Positions 31,886 through 40,834 of a DNA stretch of 64,000 nt are shown piece after piece (position 1 is the stretch's first letter; the number at the start of each line of letters is the position of its first letter). The notes under the pieces were generated by a model. It saw only the letters and a program-made list of their open reading frames with translations, was not told where the DNA came from and ran no database searches. The DNA comes from Sphingobacteriaceae bacterium (GTDB lineage Bacteria; Bacteroidota; Bacteroidia; Sphingobacteriales; Sphingobacteriaceae): positions 1-64,000 of the forward strand of contig CANKAT010000007.1 of assembly GCA_947479815.1 (NCBI GenBank). Reading direction: 5' to 3'. The position numbers and the translations under genes are program-made.

Positions 31886-32963
31886 ATGACCAAAGAAAAT
31901 ATTCAGGATTTAAGAGACAGAATAACGTCTCTGAGGAGGCATCTTTGACATCGACAAGAAGTTAGATGATCTCAAAAATGAGCAGGATATTGCCCTGAGA
32001 CCCGATTTCTGGGATGACCCTAAGGAAGCCGAGAAAGCATTACACTCGATAAACAGTAAGAAAAAATGGACTGATGAGTTCCAACTTGCGGAAGCATCCG
32101 TTGAAGATGTTACTGTCATGCTCGATTTTTTCCAATCGGGAGATGCCACCGAAGCCGAATTAAAGGAGCAATTTGATATTACAGTTAAAAAGGTAGAAGA
32201 GCTAGAATTCAAAAACATGCTCAGTTCTGAAGAAGATCAGCTGAATGCGGTGATGCAGATTACTGCTGGGGCTGGTGGTACCGAAAGTTGCGACTGGGCA
32301 GCTATGCTACTCAGAATGTATGTTATGTGGGGCGAAAAGCATGGTTTCAAGGTCAGTGAACAAGATTATCAAGAAGGCGATGTGGCCGGAATCAAGACTG
32401 TAACCATACAATTTGAAGGCAACTTTGCCTATGGGTATTTAAAAGGCGAGAATGGTGTTCACAGGTTGGTCAGAATTTCACCTTTTGATTCAAATGCAAA
32501 GCGACATACCTCATTTGCTTCAGTGTATGTCTACCCATTGGTAGATGATACCATTGAGATCTACGTTAACCCGGCAGATATTGAATTTGAAACCTTCCGC
32601 TCTGGCGGTGCTGGTGGCCAGAATGTGAATAAGGTAGAAACTGCCGTTCGTTTATATCATAAACCATCTGGAATTATTATTAAAAATCAAGAATCACGTT
32701 CTCAGCTTCAAAATAAAGAGAATGCAATCCGACTATTGAAATCACAGCTTTATGAGGCAGAAATGCGTAAGCGACAGGAAGCTTCAGCAACCATTGAGGG
32801 AAATAAGAAAAAGATAGAATGGGGTTCACAGATTCGGAATTATGTGCTGCATCCTTATAAACTGGTGAAAGATTTGCGCACAAATTATGAAACATCCAAT
32901 GCTCAGGCAGTTCTTGATGGCGACCTGGATGAATTTTTGAAGGCTTATTTAATGGAATTTTAA
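31886..32963 (+). CDS. prfB: Peptide chain release factor 2 with +1 programmed frameshift at CTT TGA C (TGA at 31946-31948)
   Basis: Frame 1: [20 protein letters not shown]-stop; AGGAGG just upstream of cat CTT TGAC; +1 frame continues as [24 protein letters not shown]...[10 protein letters not shown]. Confidence 0.95.
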
Positions 32964-33522
32964 CAATGATCCAAGATCCAAGATCCAAGAACCAAGACAA
33001 TTCAGTGCTAATTTGAAATTTACAGTATTTCCCAAAATCTGACAACAGATAACAGACAACAGATAACAGAATCAAGAGCCAAGAACCAAGACAAAAGAAC
33101 CAAGACAATTCAGTGCTAATTTGAAATTTACAGTATTTTCCAAAATCTGCCAACAGATAACAGACAACAGATAACAGAATCAAGAGCCAGGAACCAAGAC
33201 AAAAGAACAAGGACAATTAACTGCTGATTTGAATTTAATTGTATTTTCCAAAATCTGACAACAGATAACAGACAACAGATAACAGAATCAAGAGCCAAGA
33301 ATCAAGATCCAAGAACCAAGACAAAAGAACAAGGACAATTAACTGCTGATTTGAATTTAATTGTATTTTCCAAAATCTGACAACAGATAACAGACTAATT
33401 AAAAATTACTGCAAAAAGTCTTTGTTCCTTGCTCTTTCCTCCTTTATCCTTTCAGCTCCTTACTTATAACTTATTACCTATAACTTATTACCTATAACTT
33501 ATTACTTATTACTTTCCCCACC
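32964..33522. repeat. Compound intergenic repeat: about four copies of a 108-bp unit with heptamer arrays (CCAAGAN, ACAGAYA), then an ACTTATT/ACCTATA heptamer run
   Basis: Core ATT(C/A)A(G/C)TGCT(A/G)ATTTGAA at about 33000, 33108, 33216 and 33338; last spacing is 108+14 bp, i.e. two extra heptamers. Confidence 0.9.
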
Positions 33523-34407
33523 CTATCTCGGGTCCGGAAAAATACCCAGCATCTCTTGAACTTCTGCAACTTTCTCAACTGCTGATAGCTTTTCATAAGC
33601 ACTGATGAGGTTTCTAAGTACCCGCTGAATGATCTCTACATTACTGCAAGGCTCATAGAAATGATGCTGAGGTTTGAGATTAAGTTGTTTTAAGAATCCA
33701 TCCACATCTTTTCTTCCAAAAAGAAAACCTTTATTAAATGCATTGATATAAAACAGGATGTTATTTTCTGAATCGTTTTCCGATTTACTTTTAAGTTCGG
33801 ATGGATCTTCCTCCACATAGGCGAGTACGAAATGCTGAGGCAGGTTAACTCCATAAATGGGAATGTCGAGTTTTTGCGCAATAATCGAATAGATTACTGC
33901 CAGTAGGATCTGATTTCCTTTTTTGCTCTCTAATACCTGACTCAGATATGAATTCTGAGGATCCTGATGGTTGCTAGTATTGCCTGAAAATCCATGAGTT
34001 TCATAGATAACATGATTGATTATCTTCACCTTTTCAACCGCGCTCATTTCATAAATCAACTGCATCCAGATATCCCTTTTAATATCTTCGATCTGATTGA
34101 TTATCTTCTGTTCATCTAGGTCTGGGTATTGATATTTATTGATGATTAGTATTCCCTGTAAAAGGTCGTATGATCCTGAGATATACCAAAGTTCCAGTTC
34201 TCGTTTTACATTACTAAACTGGATCTTGTGTACCAGATTTTCAATTCTCTCCTGAAGCATAGAATCCAATGAATGTGACCAGGCATTTTCCAGATAGCCA
34301 ATCACCTCATTGCCAATAGACAAGAGCTTTTCTTCCACATGACTGGATATTTCAACATCCGGGTCGTCGAGCAATTTTATAAGAGATTGTACTTCTTTTT
34401 CGTTCAT
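33523..34407 (-). CDS. SirB1/transglutaminase-like family protein
   Basis: NSYLSQVLESKKGNQILLAVIYSIIAQKLDIPIYGVNLPQHFVLAY. Confidence 0.82.
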   Translation of the reverse strand: MNEKEVQSLIKLLDDPDVEISSHVEEKLLSIGNEVIGYLENAWSHSLDSMLQERIENLVHKIQFSNVKRELELWYISGSYDLLQGILIINKYQYPDLDEQKIINQIEDIKRDIWMQLIYEMSAVEKVKIINHVIYETHGFSGNTSNHQDPQNSYLSQVLESKKGNQILLAVIYSIIAQKLDIPIYGVNLPQHFVLAYVEEDPSELKSKSENDSENNILFYINAFNKGFLFGRKDVDGFLKQLNLKPQHHFYEPCSNVEIIQRVLRNLISAYEKLSAVEKVAEVQEMLGIFPDPR

Positions 34408-34416
34408 TTGTATTTA

Positions 34417-34424
34417 CAAATTTA
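34417..34424 (-). promoter_or_regulatory. Candidate -7 promoter box TAAATTTG upstream of the SirB1-like gene
   Basis: Matches TAnnTTTG on the minus strand, about 10 nt from the start codon. Confidence 0.35.
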
Positions 34425-34474
34425 CGCAAAAATGTGCTTCTTCTTATGAGTTTTGTTGGCTGTCAGCTTCTTGT

Positions 34475-34509
34475 ATCTGAAATCTCATGTCTCAGATCTC
34501 ACATCTGAA
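34475..34509. repeat. Five tandem heptamers (atctgaa atctcat gtctcag atctcac atctgaa)
   Basis: Direct read of the sequence, perfect 7-bp phase. Confidence 0.75.
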
Positions 34510-34525
34510 AACTATCTTTAGCCCC

Positions 34526-35311
34526 ATGATAAATCTCCAACTGGCGGTTGATTTTCTTAAATATCGATTAAAAGCTAAAACGCGGCATGGTGTACATTCG
34601 CCCTTTACTTACTGTCTGGTTGATCAAGTTATTTACGACTTTCAAGCCAAAAAGGTTTATGCTGACATTGAGAAATTGCGGTCTGAATTAGTACGTGATA
34701 TGCGCAGTATAACTATTACTGATCATAATGATGGTTCACTGCTTAACAAGAATAAACAAAAAAAGGTTAGCGCATTAGCCAGGAATATTCTAAAGCCTGC
34801 CAGGGTAGACCAGCTCATCCATCGCCTTGTAGCAGATTTGAATCCGGGAAACATTATTGAATCGGGTACCTGCTTAGGCATTACGACAGCATACCTTGCC
34901 AAAGCAGCTCCTAATGCTAGGGTCATAAGTATCGAAGAATGTCCTGAAACTGCAGCCATTGCTCTTGAAAATCTTAAAAATCTTCAAATTCAAAATACAG
35001 AAATCTGTGTTGGGAATTTTGATGAGCTATTACCAGATATTATTAAAAATATTCCTGAGCTCGATCTCATATTAATAAATGGAAGGCATACAAAAGAGGC
35101 TATTTTGAATTATTTTCAATGTTGTCTTCCAAAATTAAGTGAACGCTCCATTATGATCTTTCATCATATTCATCGAAGTAAAGAAATGAATAGGGCTTGG
35201 GAACATATTAAAGAACACCCCGAAGTCAGTGTAACTATTGATCTTTTTCAAATCGGACTGGTATTCGTTAAAAAAGGCCAAGCCAAAGAAGATTTTGCGA
35301 TTCGGTTTTAA
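34526..35311 (+). CDS. Class I SAM-dependent methyltransferase
   Basis: NIIESGTCLGITTAYLAKAAPNARVISIEECPETAAIALENLK; ATG 34526 preferred because the 34487 start lies in a heptamer repeat. Confidence 0.8.
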   Translation: MINLQLAVDFLKYRLKAKTRHGVHSPFTYCLVDQVIYDFQAKKVYADIEKLRSELVRDMRSITITDHNDGSLLNKNKQKKVSALARNILKPARVDQLIHRLVADLNPGNIIESGTCLGITTAYLAKAAPNARVISIEECPETAAIALENLKNLQIQNTEICVGNFDELLPDIIKNIPELDLILINGRHTKEAILNYFQCCLPKLSERSIMIFHHIHRSKEMNRAWEHIKEHPEVSVTIDLFQIGLVFVKKGQAKEDFAIRF

Positions 35312-35474
35312 TGAAATTAAGGTTTTCGTTAAATGGCAAATCCATTTTTATTTTTTCGTTTTAAATTTAATTCAGGGAACTATTTTTAGTGCCACTTTTT
35401 AAAATCAATAGATTTGTTTTTTATTGAAGATTAAACTTATCAATATATTTTTTTCGTATGTTATCTTTATAATT

Positions 35475-35981
35475 ATGACTAAAATAGCCATTCGTCCGTG
35501 GGAACCTAAAGATGCCGATTGGCTATCTCAGAACTTCAATAATGAACATATTTGGAATAATTTAAGAGATTATATTCCACATCCCTATTCTATTGAGATC
35601 GCCGAAAATTTTATCACTGAACAGCAGGAATTAAATCCTACCCAAAATTTTCTTATTACCAGTGATTCTGAAAGAGTTGGAGGCATAGGTATTACTTTCC
35701 AAGAAGACATTTACAGGATGAATGTAGAGCTCGGTTATTGGATTTCAGAACCCAATTGGGGAAATGGATTTGCCAGTGATGCGGTTTGTACAATGGTGGA
35801 TTATGTGTTTGAGTCTTTTGCCATAAACAGAATTGTAGCCGAGGTTTTTGAATACAATCGTTCAAGTATGCGGGTACTGGAAAAAAACGGATTTGCATTA
35901 GAAAATGTGGCAAGAAAGGGCATTATTAAGAACAATATTTTACTGGATAATTATATCTGGGTTAAACAAAAAATTTATTAA
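35475..35981 (+). CDS. GNAT family N-acetyltransferase (RimJ/RimL-like)
   Basis: MTKIAIRPWEPKDADWL, ELGYWISEPNWGNGFASDAV, EVFEYNRSSMRVLEKNGF. Confidence 0.88.
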   Translation: MTKIAIRPWEPKDADWLSQNFNNEHIWNNLRDYIPHPYSIEIAENFITEQQELNPTQNFLITSDSERVGGIGITFQEDIYRMNVELGYWISEPNWGNGFASDAVCTMVDYVFESFAINRIVAEVFEYNRSSMRVLEKNGFALENVARKGIIKNNILLDNYIWVKQKIY

Positions 35982-35986
35982 TACGT

Positions 35987-36223
35987 ATGATCAAGAAGAA
36001 TATTGCCACAAACGAATTGGGGTTTGTTTTTAATCCATCCACTGGTGATTCTTTTACAACCAATCAAATTGCGGCGCAAATTCTGCAATGGATGAGAGAG
36101 CAACATGATATTGCTGAGATAAAAAAACGATTGTTAATGCACTATGAAGTAGCATCTTCTGTTGCCGAAAAAGATTTGGATGATTTTATTGCTTCATTAA
36201 AAGAGTTTAATTTATTGACATAA
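35987..36223 (+). CDS. PqqD-like small protein (possible RRE fold)
   Basis: 78 aa; GDSFTTNQIAAQILQWMREQHDIAEIKKRLLMHYEVASSVAEKDLDDFIASLKEFNLL resembles the PqqD family pattern. Confidence 0.65.
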   Translation: MIKKNIATNELGFVFNPSTGDSFTTNQIAAQILQWMREQHDIAEIKKRLLMHYEVASSVAEKDLDDFIASLKEFNLLT

Positions 36224-36240
36224 TTAATGGTTAAATCTGT

Positions 36241-37287
36241 ATGAAAGAAATTCCCTTGGTGATAGCTGTTACTGGTCTAAATGCCATTGATAGTCCTGGT
36301 CCCGGTGTAGCAGCAATAAGGGCTATTCGTGAAGGAATTGGTAGGCCTGTTCGAATCATTGGCTTAGCTTATGAAAACCTGGAGCCAGGAATCTATATGG
36401 ATGGTATATGCGACAAAACATATCTGATTTCATATCCTAACGCGGGCGAAGAAAAATTGTTTAGCATTATTAAGGATATTAATAATCATGAGAAAATAGA
36501 TGTTGTCATTCCAAATTTCGATGCAGAAATCCCCAATTTTATTGGAATTGAAAAAAGGCTATTGGAAATTGGCGTTAAAATGTTTATTCCTACAGCGGAA
36601 ATGTTTCAGGCACGAGATAAGCAAAAGCTATTTGATTTTGGAAAGCAATTTGGTTTATTAGTGCCCAGGGATAAGGTGATTTATCAGATTGGTGAACTAT
36701 CTTCTGTGGCAGAAGAATTTGGATACCCGCTAGTTATAAAAGGTAGATTTTATGAAGCTACTGTTGCTCATACGCTTGAGCAAGCGCAGAAAGCTTTTTA
36801 TAAGATTAGTGCTAAATGGGGTTTGCCCATTATTGTGCAGGAGTTTATCCAAGGAACCGAAATAAATATTGCTGCTTTGGGCAATGGCAAAGGGAATGCC
36901 CTTAGTATTATTCCAATGCGAAAATTATATATAACTGATAAAGGTAAAGCTTGGGCAGGCATAACCATTGAAGATGAGTCATTACTTGACATTGCACGTC
37001 AGTTTATGACCGCTACAAAATGGAGAGGAGGAATGGAATTGGAAATTATGCGTACGGCCAAAAACGAATTGTACATAATGGAAATAAATCCTCGTTTCCC
37101 AGCCTGGATTTATTTAAGTGTAGGTGCCGGGCAAAATCAGCCGGCTTCATTAGTAAAATTGGCATTGGGCGAAAAAGTATTGCCATTTTCGAACTATGAT
37201 GCGGGTAAATTATTTATCCGCTATTCTTGGGATATGATCGTAAACGTTTCCGATTTTCAACAATTCACAGCATTAGGACAATTATAA
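36241..37287 (+). CDS. ATP-grasp domain protein (CarB/PylC-like ligase)
   Basis: YPLVIKGRFYEA, IVQEFIQGTEINIAALGNGKG and MELEIMRTAKNELYIMEINPRFPAWIYLSV ATP-grasp features. Confidence 0.85.
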   Translation: MKEIPLVIAVTGLNAIDSPGPGVAAIRAIREGIGRPVRIIGLAYENLEPGIYMDGICDKTYLISYPNAGEEKLFSIIKDINNHEKIDVVIPNFDAEIPNFIGIEKRLLEIGVKMFIPTAEMFQARDKQKLFDFGKQFGLLVPRDKVIYQIGELSSVAEEFGYPLVIKGRFYEATVAHTLEQAQKAFYKISAKWGLPIIVQEFIQGTEINIAALGNGKGNALSIIPMRKLYITDKGKAWAGITIEDESLLDIARQFMTATKWRGGMELEIMRTAKNELYIMEINPRFPAWIYLSVGAGQNQPASLVKLALGEKVLPFSNYDAGKLFIRYSWDMIVNVSDFQQFTALGQL

Positions 37288-37292
37288 ATAGT

Positions 37293-38648
37293 ATGGAGAA
37301 ACTTAAATACGAAAGGCCATTCATAAAAAAGATGGTAGTGGGAATGCTGGAGAAATCTGGAACATCTTCTTCATCACAACCTGTTACACATATTGATGGG
37401 GTGTCTGTAAAAGAGCTGATAGCTCAATACGGATCTCCTTTATTTGTAATGAGCGAAAGACAAATACGTTCTAATTATCAGTCAGCGGTTCAGGCTTTCT
37501 CTACCCGCTATCCGAAAGTACAATTTGCCTGGAGTTACAAAACGCATTACAATAATGCTATTTGTAGAATTTTTCACCAAGAAGGAAGTTGGGCAGAGGT
37601 TGTGAGTGGATTTGAATATCGTAAAGCACTAAGCAATGGAGTTTCTGGTTCCAAAATCATTTTCAATGGTCCTGATAAATCTGATGAGGATCTTAGGTTG
37701 GCTGTTAGTAATGGTTCAATGATTCATATTGATCATCTGGAGGAATTATATGAACTAATTGCAATATGTAAAGAACTCGCAAAAAAAGCACAAGTAGCTA
37801 TTCGTGTAAATATGGATACTGGAGTATATCCTATTTGGGATCGCTTCGGTTTCAACTTTGAAAATGGTCAAGCATGGACTGCATTAGAAAAAATTAATGC
37901 AACAGAGGTTTTAGAGTTAACTGGTTTACACGCCCATATTGGCACCTATATGCTTAGCAGCACGGCTTATTCTATTGCCGCCAACAAACTCAGTGCGCTT
38001 GCTAAGCGATGCAAAGATGAGTTTGGAACAACTATTCATTACATTGATTTGGGTGGAGGTTTTCCTAGTGCCAATCCATTGAAAGGAAATTTTGGGGTAG
38101 TTAATATTCCATCTATAGATGAATTTGCTGATGCTATTACAACAGGTCTGCTTCAGGCTAATTTTTCAAAATCTGAATTACCCATGCTGATTCTTGAAAC
38201 AGGAAGGGCATTAGTGGATGATGCAGGATTTTTGCTTGGAACTGTATTGGCAAGTAAAAAACTAAGCGATGGAAGAAAAGCCACAATTATGGATTTTGGA
38301 GTCAATATTATGTTCACCTCCTTTTGGTATGATCACAAAATAAGTCCGGCTCAAGAAGTATCCGAATATCAGGAGGATGTGGTACTATATGGACCTCTTT
38401 GCATGAATATTGATATTATACGTGATTATATTAGTCTCCCATTATTGAATAGAGGCGATCATGTGGTGGTACATCGAGTAGGAGCCTATAATATGACACA
38501 GTGGATGCAGTTTATTGCAATGCGTCCGGCAATAGTGCTCATTGATTGTAATGGCGATACGCATATAATCAGAAAAAAAGAGGACCTTGCTTATTTAGAA
38601 ATGCAAGATCAAATACCTTTACATTTGCAGTCTATAGCCAGGCTTTGA
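37293..38648 (+). CDS. Fold-type III PLP-dependent decarboxylase (LysA/ornithine decarboxylase-like)
   Basis: FAWSYKTHYNNAICRIF (PLP lysine region), GLHAHIGTY, YIDLGGGFPS, LETGRALVDDAGFLLG; ATG 37293 follows the ATP-grasp stop. Confidence 0.9.
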   Translation: MEKLKYERPFIKKMVVGMLEKSGTSSSSQPVTHIDGVSVKELIAQYGSPLFVMSERQIRSNYQSAVQAFSTRYPKVQFAWSYKTHYNNAICRIFHQEGSWAEVVSGFEYRKALSNGVSGSKIIFNGPDKSDEDLRLAVSNGSMIHIDHLEELYELIAICKELAKKAQVAIRVNMDTGVYPIWDRFGFNFENGQAWTALEKINATEVLELTGLHAHIGTYMLSSTAYSIAANKLSALAKRCKDEFGTTIHYIDLGGGFPSANPLKGNFGVVNIPSIDEFADAITTGLLQANFSKSELPMLILETGRALVDDAGFLLGTVLASKKLSDGRKATIMDFGVNIMFTSFWYDHKISPAQEVSEYQEDVVLYGPLCMNIDIIRDYISLPLLNRGDHVVVHRVGAYNMTQWMQFIAMRPAIVLIDCNGDTHIIRKKEDLAYLEMQDQIPLHLQSIARL

Positions 38649-40834
38649 TGAAAGGATTTTCAAATATTGCCCTAAAGCAATTGGTCATAGAAGTATTGAA
38701 TAGTTATTCAATGCTTCTCTTTTCTACCAACTCCTGGGTAGGAGGTGCATTACTCATTGTTACTTTCTTTAGTCCCTTTGCTGGTTTGGTAGGCCTTATT
38801 TCAGTATTGATTTCAATTATGCTTGGTCGAATTGCAAATTCCGAGAAGTTGTTGAATCAGCCAGGACTATTTCACTTTAATGCCATTTGGATTGGATTGG
38901 GTATGGCAACCTTTTACAATAGTGGCTTTGCATTTTGGCTATTACTATTTTTAGCTGTATTCTTCTCGCTTTTACTTTCAACTTGGTTTGCTGAAAGGTT
39001 ATTTCCTAGAGGTCTTCCTTTTTTAGCGCTTCCCTTTATTATTAGTTTTTGGGTAGTAATTCTTGTATCTAGAGAGCTTAGCGCTATTGATCTAACTACA
39101 CGTAATATTTACTGGTTGAATAATATGTATGCCATTGGGGATAGCCATTTAATTAACTTTATTCTATTTTTCGAGAACCTTCCATTGCATCCACTAGTGC
39201 TTATTTTTTTCAAATCACTAAGTTCACTTTTATTTCAGGAGAATGTTTTCTCTGGCATTATCCTTTCTCTGATATTGCTTTTTCATAGTCGTATTTCCTT
39301 TCTACTTGTTGTTATGGGCTATGTAATTTCAATTTTATTCAATAATGTGGTGCATGCCTATGAGAATGGTCTAAATTATTATTTGTTTGGGAGTAATTTC
39401 ATTATGGTAACACTTGCCATTGGAAGTTTCTTCGCAATACCTTCAGTTTATTCATTTTTTTGGTCGATGCTAGCTGTTCCTTTATCTTTTCTGATGGCTA
39501 TTGCTCTGGGAAAAATAACAGCTCTACTAAATCTTCCTGTTTATTCATTGCCATTTTGTGTTGTGACAATTTTAATAGTTCATTTTTTTAATATCAGCAA
39601 AAACAGAGGAAGGGTCGTGATTACCCCAATACAGTTTTACTCACCTGAAAAAAATCTATATAATTATCTGAATGCAAAAAAACGTTTTTTTTATGATCAG
39701 TATTTTCGGTTTCAACTTCCATTCCTTGGCGAATGGATTGTTACCCAGGGTTATGATGGTGAAATTACACACAAAGGAGAATGGGCTAAAGCATTAGACT
39801 TTGTTATAGTTGATGGCCAAATGAAGACCTATTCTAAACCTGGTTTGGAACCCGACAATTTTTATTGTTTTAACAAACCTGTTTTAGCGCCTGCAGAAGG
39901 CTATGTGCAGGAAGTAGTTGACAATGTCGAAGACAATGAGGTTGGCACAATAAATAGAAAGGAAAACTGGGGAAATTCTATTGTGCTTAAACATTGTGAG
40001 GGCCTATATACTAAACTTTCACATTTGCGCAAGCGTTCAATAAAGGTCAAAGTAGGGGATTATGTTAAGCAGGGCGATATAATTGCTGCCTGTGGTAACT
40101 CTGGCCGCTCTCCAGAGCCTCATTTACATTTCCAAGTCCAGCCTACTCCATACATTGGAAGTAAAACTTTGGCTTATCCCATGAGTACTTATTCTATCAA
40201 ATCAAACGGTAAAGCACAAGTAATGGAGTTTGCAGTACCAACTGAAACCGATAGACTAAGTAATCTTACTATTCATTCAGATTTAGATGCTGCATTTAAT
40301 TTTCAGCCTGGATTTAGAATGAATGTGCATCAAGAAGGAACGGCTACTGATGCCAACTGGGAAGTGTATACCGATGCCTATAATAAAACTTATTTCTTTT
40401 GCCATTTAACCAAATCGGTCGCTTATTTTACTCGCGCCCTCCATTTTTTCTATTTCAATTCATTTTATGGCGATCATTCCAGTTTGCTTTATAAATTCTA
40501 TGTGAGTGCATATAAAATTGCGCTATTCGTTGAGCCTAGTCATTTGGTTAGAGACGAGTTTCCTCTTCAATTATCTCGATCAGGTTTTGGAAAGTGGATG
40601 CAGGACTTGATTGCTCCTTTTGGTATTTATCGCCATTTGGAGTATGAGTCTTCTAATACCTTGATCGATGGTGCCGCTTTTAATCAAGCTATAGAAGTTC
40701 ATTCAAGGCAGTATCTTTCTTCATTCAAGCATGAAATCAATAGCATTGATTGCACTATTACAATCAGTGATAAACTAATTTGCGCTTTCAGCTTTTTGCA
40801 GAAAGGCAAAAAAATAAATGTATTATGCAAATAA
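38648..40834 (+). CDS. Fusion of urea-transporter-like membrane domain and M23 metallopeptidase domain
   Basis: N-terminal VLNSYSMLLFSTNSWVGGALLIVTFFSPFAGLVGL and GLFHFNAIWIGLGM resemble urea transporters; C-terminal APAEGYVQEVVDN, YTKLSHLRKRSIKVKVGDYVKQGDIIAACGNSGRSPEPHLHFQVQ is M23; TGATG overlap with the upstream gene. Confidence 0.82.
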   Translation: MKGFSNIALKQLVIEVLNSYSMLLFSTNSWVGGALLIVTFFSPFAGLVGLISVLISIMLGRIANSEKLLNQPGLFHFNAIWIGLGMATFYNSGFAFWLLLFLAVFFSLLLSTWFAERLFPRGLPFLALPFIISFWVVILVSRELSAIDLTTRNIYWLNNMYAIGDSHLINFILFFENLPLHPLVLIFFKSLSSLLFQENVFSGIILSLILLFHSRISFLLVVMGYVISILFNNVVHAYENGLNYYLFGSNFIMVTLAIGSFFAIPSVYSFFWSMLAVPLSFLMAIALGKITALLNLPVYSLPFCVVTILIVHFFNISKNRGRVVITPIQFYSPEKNLYNYLNAKKRFFYDQYFRFQLPFLGEWIVTQGYDGEITHKGEWAKALDFVIVDGQMKTYSKPGLEPDNFYCFNKPVLAPAEGYVQEVVDNVEDNEVGTINRKENWGNSIVLKHCEGLYTKLSHLRKRSIKVKVGDYVKQGDIIAACGNSGRSPEPHLHFQVQPTPYIGSKTLAYPMSTYSIKSNGKAQVMEFAVPTETDRLSNLTIHSDLDAAFNFQPGFRMNVHQEGTATDANWEVYTDAYNKTYFFCHLTKSVAYFTRALHFFYFNSFYGDHSSLLYKFYVSAYKIALFVEPSHLVRDEFPLQLSRSGFGKWMQDLIAPFGIYRHLEYESSNTLIDGAAFNQAIEVHSRQYLSSFKHEINSIDCTITISDKLICAFSFLQKGKKINVLCK

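Noticed and set aside
31886-31948. prfB as a frameshifted pseudogene
   Set aside because: The AGGAGG...CTT TGA C context is the classical RF2 programmed +1 frameshift, and the remainder is intact
32680-33216. 178-aa minus-strand ORF with 36-residue hydrophobic repeats (FFCLGSWLLILLSVVCYLL...)
   Set aside because: Created by the 108-bp (36-codon) intergenic repeat and antisense to prfB; no independent coding evidence
32964-33400. Possible CRISPR array
   Set aside because: Repeats are ~108 bp and degenerate with internal heptamers; the linkers are also repeated, not unique spacers; no cas genes in the window
35331-35355. AAATGG-CAAAT-CCATTT hairpin plus T-rich tract before the 35.4 kb cassette
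   Set aside because: Only a 6-bp AT-rich stem; plausible but insufficient to report as a terminator
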